The notes beneath the pieces were generated by a model, which worked only from the letters and a program-made list of their open reading frames with translations, did no database searches and was not told where the DNA came from. Below are positions 33,440 to 40,424 of a stretch of 64,000 bases of DNA, in pieces. Source of the stretch: Streptomyces formicae (lineage in GTDB: Bacteria; Actinomycetota; Actinomycetes; Streptomycetales; Streptomycetaceae); the NCBI RefSeq assembly GCF_002556545.1, contig NZ_CP022685.1, positions 5,124,001 through 5,188,000 on the forward strand. The letters run 5' to 3'. The position numbers were made by a program, and so were the translations under genes. The number at the start of each line of letters is the position of its first letter. Within the stretch, counting starts at the first letter, position 1.

Positions 33440-33675
33440 GCTGCACCGCCCCTCTGGCGGACGTGGTGGCGCCAGCCGATGACCTGCCCGGTGAAGCAGA
33501 GGGCGGACACCGCCACCAGCCACGGCACGTTCCATACCAGGGAGCTGACCGACGCGGCGATGGACAGCACCGCGCCCACGAACGCGAGCAGGAGACTGGT
33601 CTTGGTGTCGGTCCGGGCGATCTCCGCCTTCACCTCAGCGTGCGCGGCCGCAAGGTTCTGCTCGGTGGCACTCAC
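33436..33675 (-). CDS. Mini membrane protein resembling the Pycsar-effector TM domain
   Basis: The protein has 79 residues. The N-terminal helix EVKAEIARTDTKTSLLLAFVGA carries the D-T-K-x-S-x-L-L pattern found at the start of the membrane domain of Pycsar system effectors (DUF5706), followed by two hydrophobic helices (SLLLAFVGAVLSIAASV and WLVAVSALCFTGQVIGW). Known members have about 150 residues and a second pair of helices, so this is a half-length version. GTG start at 33675 overlaps the preceding stop. A role in defence or exclusion is inferred only from this resemblance. Confidence 0.6.
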   Translation of the reverse strand: MSATEQNLAAAHAEVKAEIARTDTKTSLLLAFVGAVLSIAASVSSLVWNVPWLVAVSALCFTGQVIGWRHHVRQRGGAA

Positions 33676-33938
33676 GCGCCCACCCCCGGCGCGATGGCGG
33701 CGGCCGTGTTGGCGAGCGTCACGCGGGCGGCCAGGGCCTTGCGGCGGGCGCGGCGCAGACGCCGCTCGTCCAGCTCGTTCGGGACCCGGTCCAGGGTGAG
33801 GATCTGCGCGTCGAGCAGGTCGACGTCCGCCAGGATGACGGGCATCTCCAGCTCGATCGCGTCCAGCTCAACGGCCGTGGGCTCCAGATCCGGAGCCAAG
33901 GCCGTAACAGCCTCTTGAACAGTGACGATGTGGTCCAT
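33672..33938 (-). CDS. DUF6284 family small protein
   Basis: This 88-residue acidic-then-basic protein has the recognisable core LDAIELEMPVILADVDLLDA and the basic helix ELDERRLRRARRKALAAR. This matches DUF6284, a family found in Streptomyces mobile elements with no known function. It starts the coupled operon that runs through the DUF2637 gene; all genes from here to the RRQRL gene overlap by a few bases. Confidence 0.72.
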   Translation of the reverse strand: MDHIVTVQEAVTALAPDLEPTAVELDAIELEMPVILADVDLLDAQILTLDRVPNELDERRLRRARRKALAARVTLANTAAAIAPGVGA

Positions 33939-33977
33939 GGGTCGTGTTCTCCCTAGCAGGTGGCAACGGCCCCAACA

Positions 33978-34007
33978 GAGCCCCCGGAGTAGCCGCTCCG
34001 GGGGCTC
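33978..34007 (-). terminator. Perfect 12-bp hairpin upstream of the DUF6284 gene
   Basis: GAGCCCCCGGAG pairs exactly with 33996-34007 around TAGCCG. On the minus strand it separates the 60-residue gene from the DUF6284 operon. It may be a partial terminator or an RNA-stability hairpin. Confidence 0.6.
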
Positions 34008-34062
34008 GCGCCGTTGAGGAAGGAAGCCGCGCGATTGATGCGCGGCACGGCCGCAGAGCAGC

Positions 34063-34114
34063 GGCCGGAGTGCCCCCGCCGGGAGTCGAACCCGGCGCGT
34101 GGACCATCGGGGCG
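34063..34114 (-). repeat. tRNA T-arm-like 52-bp element, copy 1
   Basis: Read on the minus strand it holds GCGCCGGGTTCGACTCCCGG, a 7-bp stem closed by the tRNA T-loop consensus TTCGANY, followed directly by CGGGGGCAC. It lies after the 60-residue gene. It is identical to copy 2 at 50 of 52 positions. Confidence 0.6.
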
Positions 34115-34131
34115 GAAGTGCAGGGGGTAGG

Positions 34132-34314
34132 TCAGCGGCCGAAGGACTGGCGGATGCTGCCGTGGTTGTCGCCGTCGATCACGTTCGCGTTGGTGCCGTA
34201 CTGCGACTCGCTGTCCATATCGACCTGCTGTCCGCTGCCCAGATGCGTCGGGCCGTCGGTCGACTCGATGACGGTCGACGCCATGTTCTTCAGGTCCTCG
34301 ATGCTCAGCGCCAT
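34132..34314 (-). CDS. Small acidic hypothetical AICE protein
   Basis: This 60-residue protein is rich in Ser, Asp and Asn after a short amphipathic start (MALSIEDLKNMASTVIEST). AGGAG lies seven bases before the ATG at 34314, a good ribosome site. It is flanked on both sides by the 52-bp T-arm-like elements. No family recognised. Confidence 0.6.
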   Translation of the reverse strand: MALSIEDLKNMASTVIESTDGPTHLGSGQQVDMDSESQYGTNANVIDGDNHGSIRQSFGR

Positions 34315-34354
34315 GACGTGCTCCTGTCGGATCAGTGAAGGACCGGCCGGTGAT

Positions 34355-34406
34355 GGCCGGAGTGCCCCCGCCGGGAGTCGAACCCGGCGCTTGGACCTTC
34401 GGGGCG
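34355..34406 (-). repeat. tRNA T-arm-like 52-bp element, copy 2
   Basis: Same element as 34063-34114, with two base changes. It lies 13 bases after the stop of the KilB-like gene on the minus strand. An outer pairing GCCCC/GGGGC brackets the T-arm-like hairpin. Confidence 0.6.
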
Positions 34407-34418
34407 ATCGAGTAGGGA

Positions 34419-34871
34419 TCAGGCATAGACGCGGCGGGCGCCGGTCTCACGCAGCGCGGTGTGCGCCACACGGGCCCGCAGGCCCGCCGCGTCCAACTCG
34501 CCCTCGCTCGCGTCTCCGAGCGCCATGGCGGCGTCGACCGCTTCCTGCGCGGCCGCCAGCAGGACGTCGTCCTGGGTGGTCATGTGCAGGGTGTCCATGG
34601 CGCTGGTCACCGCCGTACGGGCCGCGTAGCGGGCCTGACGCGCTTCGGTGGTCTCGGCCTGCGCCTCGCGGCGGGCCACGAGCTTCAGGTACTGCTGTTC
34701 ACGGTGGCGGGCCAGCGCGGCGAGCAGCGCCGGGATCGCGGTCGCGAGGGCCTGCCTGCGCTGTTCAGCGGTGGCCTTCTGCGCGGTGCGGGCGGTGGTC
34801 AGGTACTGCATGAACCCGGCGACGACGGCACCGGCGAGCGTGCCGAGCACCGCGATAAGCGTTCCGATCAT
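34419..34871 (-). CDS. KilB-like small membrane-anchored protein
   Basis: The 150-residue protein has one N-terminal membrane helix (MIGTLIAVLGTLAGAVVAGF) followed by a long charged helical region rich in Arg, Gln and Ala (TARTAQKATAEQRRQALATA). The N-terminal sequence and build match proteins annotated KilB in Streptomyces plasmids and AICEs. The start at 34871 follows GGAGTCGTC; an earlier ATG at 34904 lacks a ribosome site. Its exact role is unknown. Confidence 0.65.
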   Translation of the reverse strand: MIGTLIAVLGTLAGAVVAGFMQYLTTARTAQKATAEQRRQALATAIPALLAALARHREQQYLKLVARREAQAETTEARQARYAARTAVTSAMDTLHMTTQDDVLLAAAQEAVDAAMALGDASEGELDAAGLRARVAHTALRETGARRVYA

Positions 34872-34922
34872 GACGACTCCAGGAAGCGACAGAGGCACGG
34901 GCACGAGATGGTGCAGGGCGGG

Positions 34923-35072
34923 TCAGCGGTTGGCCTTCTTGTGCTGCTGGGCGATCTGGGCGGCGGCCAGCTTGTTGCGTCCCGCGTACTTGTGGAACCC
35001 GCAGTGGCACTTGACGACCCAGGTGCCGTCGAGCGCGGTCGAGTGTCGGATCGACGTGGAGTGCTTGGCCAT
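34923..35072 (-). CDS. Tiny Cys/His transfer-region protein
   Basis: This 49-residue protein has a CHCGFHKYAGRNKLAAAQIA core followed by QQH: Cys-x-Cys, then two His, a possible single zinc site. GAGGA lies seven bases before ATG 35072. It is the first gene of the leftward operon and follows the operator region, so it is likely the first gene to respond when repression is lifted. Small proteins of this look are annotated as mobile element transfer proteins. Confidence 0.65.
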   Translation of the reverse strand: MAKHSTSIRHSTALDGTWVVKCHCGFHKYAGRNKLAAAQIAQQHKKANR

Positions 35073-35335
35073 GGCAGTCCTCTCACGAAGGAGTTCGGGT
35101 CTCTCCCGGCTCCCCTCAGCACTGCTCGTACGAGACGAGCAGCGGAGGCAACCGGCCGCAGTGCTGAGCTGCGGAGTTGGGTGGTTCAGGTGTCTCGTTC
35201 GGGGACGCGCCTGCCGTTTCACGGAACAGGTCGCTAGGGCCCCGTCTCAGGTGAGACAGACCGTCCGGACTGACAAGGGACGCCACCTTTCGGCGGCGAC
35301 TGTCCGGCACCCTCCCCCCGTCCAACGCGGGGCTC

Positions 35336-35408
35336 CTGGTTGCGCACCACCGCCGGAGCAAGTCCGTCATCTGGTGCGCACCAGAAGCATGCAACTGGTG
35401 CGCACCAG
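35336..35408. promoter_or_regulatory. Operator cluster, CTGGTGCGCACCAG palindromes
   Basis: Two perfect 14-bp palindromes, CTGGTGCGCACCAG, lie at 35371-35384 and 35395-35408, 24 bp apart. An imperfect copy with one extra base (CTGGTTGCGCACCAC) is at 35336-35350. The sites are in the 500-base gap between the leftward transfer operon and the rightward XRE gene. A related palindrome precedes the GntR-Nudix gene, which is the likely repressor. The rest of the gap (35073-35335 and 35409-35549) shows no gene; the part next to the XRE gene is AT-rich, with TTAAC and GTTAA repeats. Confidence 0.75.
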
Positions 35409-35549
35409 AGTCAAGGGGCTTCGCCGGATCGAGTGGCGTTTGCCCCCTGCGGTGCACCTACAGAAGACCGCTTCGGGGAGGGGGTTCGGTAGCCAACAGC
35501 TCTTAACTCCCGTTCTGTTAACCCCTGTTGACCTGCGGCGATGTGAGGC

Positions 35550-36725
35550 ATGCTGGGGGAGTCAGTGAATGGACCTACTGCCGGGCGGTGGCCTGTGAGT
35601 GCAGGACTTCGGAGCGCGCGAACGGCGCAGGGCTGGTCTCAGGAGCGACTGGTTCGCGAGATTGAGCAGTACGCCAAGCGGCACGTGACCGATGTCGCTT
35701 CGACCGCGAGCCTGCGCGTGTACGTCTCTGAGTGGGAAAACGGCAAGCGCACCATCTCGGACCGCTACGCGACGGTCCTGCGGCAGCTTCTCGGGGTCAC
35801 CGACGCGGAGTTGAGGAGCGGCCCGCCTTCGATTGCTTCACCCACAGCCGATGGGTACGACGACCTGCTGAGCAGGATCGACTCAGCCCACAGCGTCGGG
35901 GAATCCATGGTGAAGGCGTTCAATGACCAGACCGAGCTACTGCGCACGATGGACCGCCAGATGGGTGCCGCTGGTCTCGTGGATCAGATGACAGGGCACC
36001 TCGCAGCTCTTGAGGACGCGCTGAACTTCGCGGTACTCCCGAGCGCGCGCCGCCCCGTGGCACTTGCGCTCGCCGGTGCATCGACGCTCGCCGCATGGCA
36101 GGCGATCGACTCAGGGGCAATCGAACGGGCCTGGAAGCACTACGAACTTGCCAAGCGAGCAGCGCACGACGCGGCGGCTCCGATGTACCTCGCCCACGCG
36201 ATGGGGGAGCAGGCGTACGTGCTTTGCGAGGCGGGTCGACCTGCTCTAGGTCTGGAACTGGTTCGCGATGCTCAACACACCCTGGGACAAGCCGGATCGG
36301 CGCGCTTGAGGGCATGGTTGTACGCCGCTGAGGCAGAGCTGTGCGCCCACGCCGGAATGCCGGACGACTGCCGACGCGCGCTTGATGCGGCTATGGCGAG
36401 CATCCCGCCGGGTGCTGAGGATCGCGACCCGGACATGGCGAGCATCTTCCTGAACGGCGGTCACTTGGCCCGGTGGCGAGGCAACGTCCTGGGCCTGTTG
36501 GGGGATGCCGATGCTGTGAGCAGTCTGTATGGGGCCTTAGAGGTAGTCGACCCGACCTTTGTCCGTGCCCAAGCCGGACTCCACACTGACCTTGCCCAGG
36601 CTCATCTGGCGCGTGCCGAGTACGACGACGCGAACACCCATCTCCGGAAGGCGCGACTACTGGCGAGCCGCACCGGTTCGGTGCGGCAGCGCCGTCGCGT
36701 CGACCTCCTCAGCGAGCGCCTGTGA
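35550..36725 (+). CDS. XRE-family regulator with TPR-like C-terminus
   Basis: This 391-residue protein has an N-terminal helix-turn-helix (LRSARTAQGWSQERLVREIE, then YVSEWENGKRTISDRYATVL). The rest, from about residue 145, is helical repeats of TPR type (AWKHYELAKRAAHDAAAPMY; AHLARAEYDDANTHLRKARL), as in regulators that sense a small peptide or ligand. It is the only rightward gene of the element and is the candidate activator of transfer or excision. ATG 35550 is used. GTG at 35565, after GGGGGAG, and GTG 35595 are alternatives. Its end overlaps the convergent GntR-Nudix gene by 17 bases. G+C is lower than in its neighbours. Confidence 0.82.
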   Translation: MLGESVNGPTAGRWPVSAGLRSARTAQGWSQERLVREIEQYAKRHVTDVASTASLRVYVSEWENGKRTISDRYATVLRQLLGVTDAELRSGPPSIASPTADGYDDLLSRIDSAHSVGESMVKAFNDQTELLRTMDRQMGAAGLVDQMTGHLAALEDALNFAVLPSARRPVALALAGASTLAAWQAIDSGAIERAWKHYELAKRAAHDAAAPMYLAHAMGEQAYVLCEAGRPALGLELVRDAQHTLGQAGSARLRAWLYAAEAELCAHAGMPDDCRRALDAAMASIPPGAEDRDPDMASIFLNGGHLARWRGNVLGLLGDADAVSSLYGALEVVDPTFVRAQAGLHTDLAQAHLARAEYDDANTHLRKARLLASRTGSVRQRRRVDLLSERL

Positions 36726-37515
36726 CCCCGGAGTTCTTTCGGCTCGCGAGGATGTGAAGCAGGGCCACGAGGGTGCCGGACCCCATCAGCTCACCGCGAG
36801 CCATGAGACCCGGGATATCGGCCAGAGGGACCCACTCGATGTGGCCCGCCTCTTCGAGATCAGTGGGGTCGCCAACCCGCTCGGCTCCGTGTCCAACGAA
36901 GATCTCGTGAGGCGAGTCGACCATCCCGACCATGGGTTGGTAGGTGACGATGTGCTCCACGGACTTCGGGCGCCACCCTGTCTCCTCCACGACCTCCCGT
37001 AGCGCCGTGGTCGCAGGGGCTTCGTCCTCGTCGACGATGCCGCCCGGAAGTTCCCATCCCCACTGCTGCGGAACGAAGCGGTACCGCCACATCATCAGGA
37101 CGCGGTCCTGATCATCCAAGACCGCTGTGATGGCTACGTGGTGGAGCTTCACCACGTGGTGCTCGAAGCGCTCTACGCCGGGCGGCTCCACATCCCAGAG
37201 TTGCAGTTTCACCCAGCGGTTGTCGTAGAGATCGCGCTCACCGTGAATGACCCATGGTTCCAAGCCTTCGGGTGTCCCGACGCTCACCGCTCCGGGGACC
37301 CGGTACGAGCTTCTCCCTCGGACTTCCAAGGCGCCCTCTGACAGGAGTCGAGCGAGGACTTGCCGAAGCGCCGTCCGGCCGATGCCAAGCTCCTCCGAGA
37401 GTGTTCTCTCCGAGGGCATCTTGTCGCCGGGGGCGTACTCGCCTGACGCGAGCCGTGCACGAATCGTCTCGTAGACCTTGGCTGTCTTCGGCCCCATCCG
37501 CGGCGCACTCTCCAT
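36709..37515 (-). CDS. GntR-family repressor fused to a Nudix hydrolase domain (KorSA-Pif-like)
   Basis: This 268-residue protein has residues 8-70 as a GntR winged helix (VYETIRARLASGEYAPGDKM, then PSERTLSEELGIGRTALRQV). Residues about 90-250 form a Nudix domain with a complete box: Gly-x5-Glu-x7-Arg-Glu-Val-Val-Glu-Glu-Thr-Gly in GGIVDEDEAPATTALREVVE. All catalytic Glu residues are present. In pSAM2 the transfer repressor KorSA is GntR-type and the separate immunity factor Pif has a Nudix motif. Having both in one chain suggests a combined repressor and immunity protein. Start 37515 lies six bases from an operator; ATG 37497 (after GGAGAG) is the alternative. Confidence 0.88.
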   Translation of the reverse strand: MESAPRMGPKTAKVYETIRARLASGEYAPGDKMPSERTLSEELGIGRTALRQVLARLLSEGALEVRGRSSYRVPGAVSVGTPEGLEPWVIHGERDLYDNRWVKLQLWDVEPPGVERFEHHVVKLHHVAITAVLDDQDRVLMMWRYRFVPQQWGWELPGGIVDEDEAPATTALREVVEETGWRPKSVEHIVTYQPMVGMVDSPHEIFVGHGAERVGDPTDLEEAGHIEWVPLADIPGLMARGELMGSGTLVALLHILASRKNSGVTGAR

Positions 37516-37521
37516 TCTGAG

Positions 37522-37535
37522 GTGGTGCGTACCAG
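37522..37535. promoter_or_regulatory. Operator next to the GntR-Nudix start
   Basis: GTGGTGCGTACCAG matches CTGGTGCGCACCAG at 12 of 14 positions. It ends six bases before the proposed start codon, an ideal place for autorepression. Confidence 0.7.
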
Positions 37536-37613
37536 CGTAACGGGGCAGGGGCACACTGCCTTCGGTCGTATCTATGCCAACCCCCTGAGGCTCCTAAGGG
37601 CAGTACAGGATGT

Positions 37614-37631
37614 GGTCTCAGTCGTGGTCTC
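37614..37631 (+). repeat. Right arm-type site candidate
   Basis: GGTCTCAGTCGTGGTCTC matches 16 of 18 bases at 23311-23328. It lies 118 bases inside attR, in the gap (37536-37749) that otherwise shows no gene. Confidence 0.45.
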
Positions 37632-37749
37632 GATAGCCCCTCAATCTGTCGGTATCCGTGATCGTCCACCGTCGTCCGGCGGCCCGTCCGACCTGCGATG
37701 AACGACCGCTGCCGGACCACCACGGACGCGCTTGGACCAAGATCCGACA

Positions 37750-37793
37750 ACTCGTAATGCGTAGGTCTCGGGTTCGAATCCCGAAGGCGGCTC
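37750..37793 (+). repeat. attR core (44 bp), displaced 3' half of tRNA-Thr
   Basis: Identical to 23172-23215. No tRNA 5' half lies upstream, so this copy is not a functional tRNA. It marks the right end of the element. Confidence 0.95.
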
Positions 37794-37800
37794 GGATTGA

Positions 37801-37835
37801 CCCCAGGACTCACTCGCCGTGGCCTGGGGTTTTTT
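37801..37835 (+). terminator. Native tRNA-Thr terminator, stranded after attR
   Basis: CCCCAGG at 37801 pairs with CCTGGGG at 37823-37829 and is followed by six T. Before insertion it would have directly followed tRNA-Thr. It now lies 14.6 kb away from the intact tRNA. Confidence 0.7.
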
Positions 37836-38066
37836 CATGTCCGAGTTGACGGTGGGAAGAGGCGCGTGGGCGTGGTCGGCGTGAGGCCCCGTCCCTGGGC
37901 GCGGACGGCGCTGCGGTGTGTCGCCCCGGCGGGCACGATGGAATGCGGTGGGGTAGGGCGCGAGGTGGGGGGAACGCGCGTTCTTGTGGGGGTGTTCCGG
38001 GCTGCGGGAGTTCGATACTGGGGGATCATGGCCCCCTGACGGGCGCGCCGGGTGGAGGTGACAGTG

Positions 38067-38918
38067 ATGCGAGCCGAGCACCCTGGTGGTGATGACCGTG
38101 GTGCTGAGCCCGAGCCCGAGTCGCTGTCCGATTCCGCGGAGTGGCGGCGGATCACCGATGTCCTCACGGCCGCCGCGGTCGACGTCGACGTGCGACAGGT
38201 GCCCGCCGCGCTGTGCCGGGCCTGCGTGGAGCTGCTGCCGATCAGTGGTGTCTCCGTGTCGATCACCGCGGGCAGTTCCGTACGCACCCTCTGGTGCGCC
38301 AGCGACGACACCGCGGCCCGGCTCGCCGAGGCCCAGTACACGTTGGGTGACGGGCCGTGCCAGAGCGCGCTGGAGTTGGCCGCGCCGGTGCTCGCGGGGG
38401 ACCTCACGCAGGGGCCCGACGCCCGGAAATGGCCGGTCTTCGCCGTGCAGGCGGTCGAGCTCGGGGTACTCGCCACCTTCTCGCTGCCGCTGGGGTCGGG
38501 CGCGCTGGCGATCGGCACCCTCGATCTGTACCGGGCGAGCGTGGGGGCGCTCTCCCGGCGTGACCTCGGCATCGCCATGATGATCAAGGATGCGATGACC
38601 TTCGCCGTCCTCAACCTCGGCAACGGCTCGCAGGAGTCCACTGACACGGACGGGGGCGGAGTAGCGTCGTGGGTGGAAGCCGCTGAGGCCGACCGTACCG
38701 AGGTCCATCAGGCCGTGGGTATGGTCATGATCCAGCTGGGCACCGGCCCGGAGCAGGCTCTGGACTACCTGCGGGCGCACGCGTTCGCCCAGGGCCAGAC
38801 CGTCTCCGAGGCCGCCCAGAGCGTCATCGACCGGAGATTCACCTTCCAGCGGCAAGCGTCCACCGATGACGACCGTCCGGACGGACGGTCCCGCGGCACA
38901 TTCGAAGAGGAACGGTGA
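38067..38918 (+). CDS. GAF-ANTAR domain regulator (first of a pair)
   Basis: This 283-residue protein has a GAF sensor domain at about residues 25-175 (VPAALCRACVELLPISGVSV; YTLGDGPCQSALELAAPVLA). The C-terminal ANTAR domain (about 210-260; VHQAVGMVMIQLGTGPEQAL, then LDYLRAHAFAQGQTVSEAAQ) binds paired RNA hairpins to control transcription termination. GGAGGTGA precedes the ATG at 38067. A second GAF-ANTAR gene begins seven bases after the stop, so the two are co-transcribed. The signal sensed is unknown. Confidence 0.88.
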   Translation: MRAEHPGGDDRGAEPEPESLSDSAEWRRITDVLTAAAVDVDVRQVPAALCRACVELLPISGVSVSITAGSSVRTLWCASDDTAARLAEAQYTLGDGPCQSALELAAPVLAGDLTQGPDARKWPVFAVQAVELGVLATFSLPLGSGALAIGTLDLYRASVGALSRRDLGIAMMIKDAMTFAVLNLGNGSQESTDTDGGGVASWVEAAEADRTEVHQAVGMVMIQLGTGPEQALDYLRAHAFAQGQTVSEAAQSVIDRRFTFQRQASTDDDRPDGRSRGTFEEER

Positions 38919-38924
38919 ACGGGG

Positions 38925-39674
38925 ATGAACCGCGAACAACAGCTCGCCGAGGCGTTCGTCGGGCTGACCGACACCCTCGCCGAGGACTTCGACCCGGTCG
39001 TTCTGCTCGACCGGCTCGCCGGTCACGTCGTCGACATCGTGGGCGCCGACCAGGTGGGCATCATGATGGCCACCGCCCGCGGCGGGCTGCGCACCATGTC
39101 CGCGTCCGACGAAGGGGCGGCGCTGATGGAGCGGCTCCGGTTGCGGGCCGGTGAGGGGCCCTGCCGGGAATGCCTGCGCACCGGGCTGGCCGTCGCCGCC
39201 ACCCGTCTCGCCGATGTGGACGGGGCCGCGGGGGGCCGTTGGGCGCGTCTCGCCGCGCTGGCCGCGCGGGCCGGGTTCCCGGCCGTACACGCGCTGCCGC
39301 TACGCGTGAACCACCAGGTCATCGGGGTCCTCGCCCTTCTCCTCAGGGACCCGGACGGGCTGTCGGACGACGAGCTGCGGCTCGCCCAGGCGCTCGCCGA
39401 CGTCGCGACGGTCGCGCTGATCCACTACCGGCCCGACCCGGCCAGGCCCTCCGACGTACTGACCCGCGTCCAGGCCGTCGTCTCCGCACGGGCCACCGTC
39501 GACATGGCCACCGGCATGCTCGCCGAGGGCGGCGGGCTCGGCATCGCCGAGGCCGGTCAGGCCCTGCGCGCCCACGCCCGACGGAACGGCGGGCGCCTCA
39601 CCGAGGTGGCCCAGGCGCTCGTACGGCGCGAACTGGATCTGCGCAGTGTGCTGACCGGCACCGGCACCGGCTGA
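38925..39674 (+). CDS. GAF-ANTAR domain regulator (second of a pair)
   Basis: This 249-residue protein has the same two-part build. The GAF domain at about 15-165 includes VDIVGADQVGIMMATARGGL and RAGEGPCRECLRTGLAVAAT; the ANTAR domain at about 175-240 includes VQAVVSARATVDMATGMLAE. It is coupled to the preceding gene. Proteins in this pair could form heterodimers on the same RNA target, but the target is not visible here. Confidence 0.88.
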   Translation: MNREQQLAEAFVGLTDTLAEDFDPVVLLDRLAGHVVDIVGADQVGIMMATARGGLRTMSASDEGAALMERLRLRAGEGPCRECLRTGLAVAATRLADVDGAAGGRWARLAALAARAGFPAVHALPLRVNHQVIGVLALLLRDPDGLSDDELRLAQALADVATVALIHYRPDPARPSDVLTRVQAVVSARATVDMATGMLAEGGGLGIAEAGQALRAHARRNGGRLTEVAQALVRRELDLRSVLTGTGTG

Positions 39675-39682
39675 ACCGGGCG

Positions 39683-40357
39683 TCACATCTTCGGCATCAG
39701 GACCGTGTCGACGATGTAGACCGTGGCGTTGGCGGTCGGGACGTTGCCGCAGACCACCTTCGAGCTGTTGTTGACCTCGTACGACTCGCCGGAGCCCGCC
39801 GTGCTGAGCTTGCTCTTCTCCAGCGTCTCGTAGGAGCCCTTCTCCAGCTGCTCGGGCGTCAGCTTCTGGCCCACCACGTGGTAGGTCAGGATCTTGGTGA
39901 GCTGCTCCTTGTCGGCGAGGACCTTGTCCAGGTCGGCCTTGGGGATCTTGGCGAAGGCGTCGTTGGTGGGCGCGAAGACCGTGATGTCCTTCGCGTTGTT
40001 GAGCGTGTCGACGAGGCCCGCCTTCTTCACCGCGGTGACCAGCGTGGACAGCGCCGGGTTGTGCGAAGCGGCGGTGGCCACCGGGTCCTTCGCCATCCCG
40101 TCGAAGCTGCCCGCGCCGTCCTTGGGCACGGAGGAGCAGGCCGGGCCGAACGGCTGGTCCTTCGCGGCCGCGTCGGCCGACGAGGTCTCCTTCCCGTTCG
40201 GCGTGGCCGCGGCCGCGCTGTCCTTCTTGCCCCCGCCGTCGTTGCCGCTGTCGCTGTCGGAGCACGCGGTCAGCGAGAGGGGCAGGACGAGTGCGGCGGC
40301 TGCGGCGATGGCGATGCGGCGCAGGGGGAGGGCGGGGGTGGGAGTGGGGGTGTTCAT
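39683..40357 (-). CDS. Fasciclin (FAS1) domain lipoprotein, MPT83/MPB70-like
   Basis: This 224-residue exported lipoprotein has a signal peptide ending LPLSLTAC (lipobox Cys near residue 32). A Ser/Asp/Lys-rich linker leads to the FAS1 domain (about 85-224) with ALSTLVTAVKKAGLVDTLNN, the H1 motif ITVFAPTNDAFAKIP, and YHVVGQKL near the H2 region. It ends in VYIVDTVLMPKM. In mycobacteria such proteins (MPT70/MPT83) are the main SigK targets, and here the sigK-rskA pair is close by. AGGAGA precedes the ATG. It is 67 bases downstream of the sulfite-oxidase-like gene and probably shares its transcript. Confidence 0.92.
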   Translation of the reverse strand: MNTPTPTPALPLRRIAIAAAAALVLPLSLTACSDSDSGNDGGGKKDSAAAATPNGKETSSADAAAKDQPFGPACSSVPKDGAGSFDGMAKDPVATAASHNPALSTLVTAVKKAGLVDTLNNAKDITVFAPTNDAFAKIPKADLDKVLADKEQLTKILTYHVVGQKLTPEQLEKGSYETLEKSKLSTAGSGESYEVNNSSKVVCGNVPTANATVYIVDTVLMPKM

Positions 40358-40424
40358 GGTCTTTCTCCTTGCTGGGTGGGGGTGTTGGGGTTGGTTCGCG
40401 GTCTTTCCGCGGCTCTCTTCGGCG

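Larger units (their letters stand above)
23172..37793. mobile_element. Integrated actinomycete integrative and conjugative element (AICE), about 14.6 kb
   Basis: The ends are 44-bp identical direct repeats of the 3' half of tRNA-Thr (23172-23215 and 37750-37793), with a period of 14,578 bp. Inside are tyrosine integrase and excisionase at one end, prim-pol type replication genes, an FtsK/TraB DNA translocase, Spd-like membrane proteins, many small overlapping genes, and GntR and XRE regulators at the other end. This is the AICE plan known from pSAM2 and SLP1. Every gene in the set is open and no transposon is seen, so the element looks intact and possibly mobile. The tRNA stays whole because the element supplies its 3' half. 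Confidence 0.95.

Noticed and set aside
34063..34406. Two tRNA genes
   Set aside because: Only a T-arm-like hairpin and a 3' extension are present. No D-arm, anticodon stem or 5' acceptor strand fits.
37750..37793. Second tRNA-Thr gene
   Set aside because: Only the 3' half is present; it is the attR duplication.
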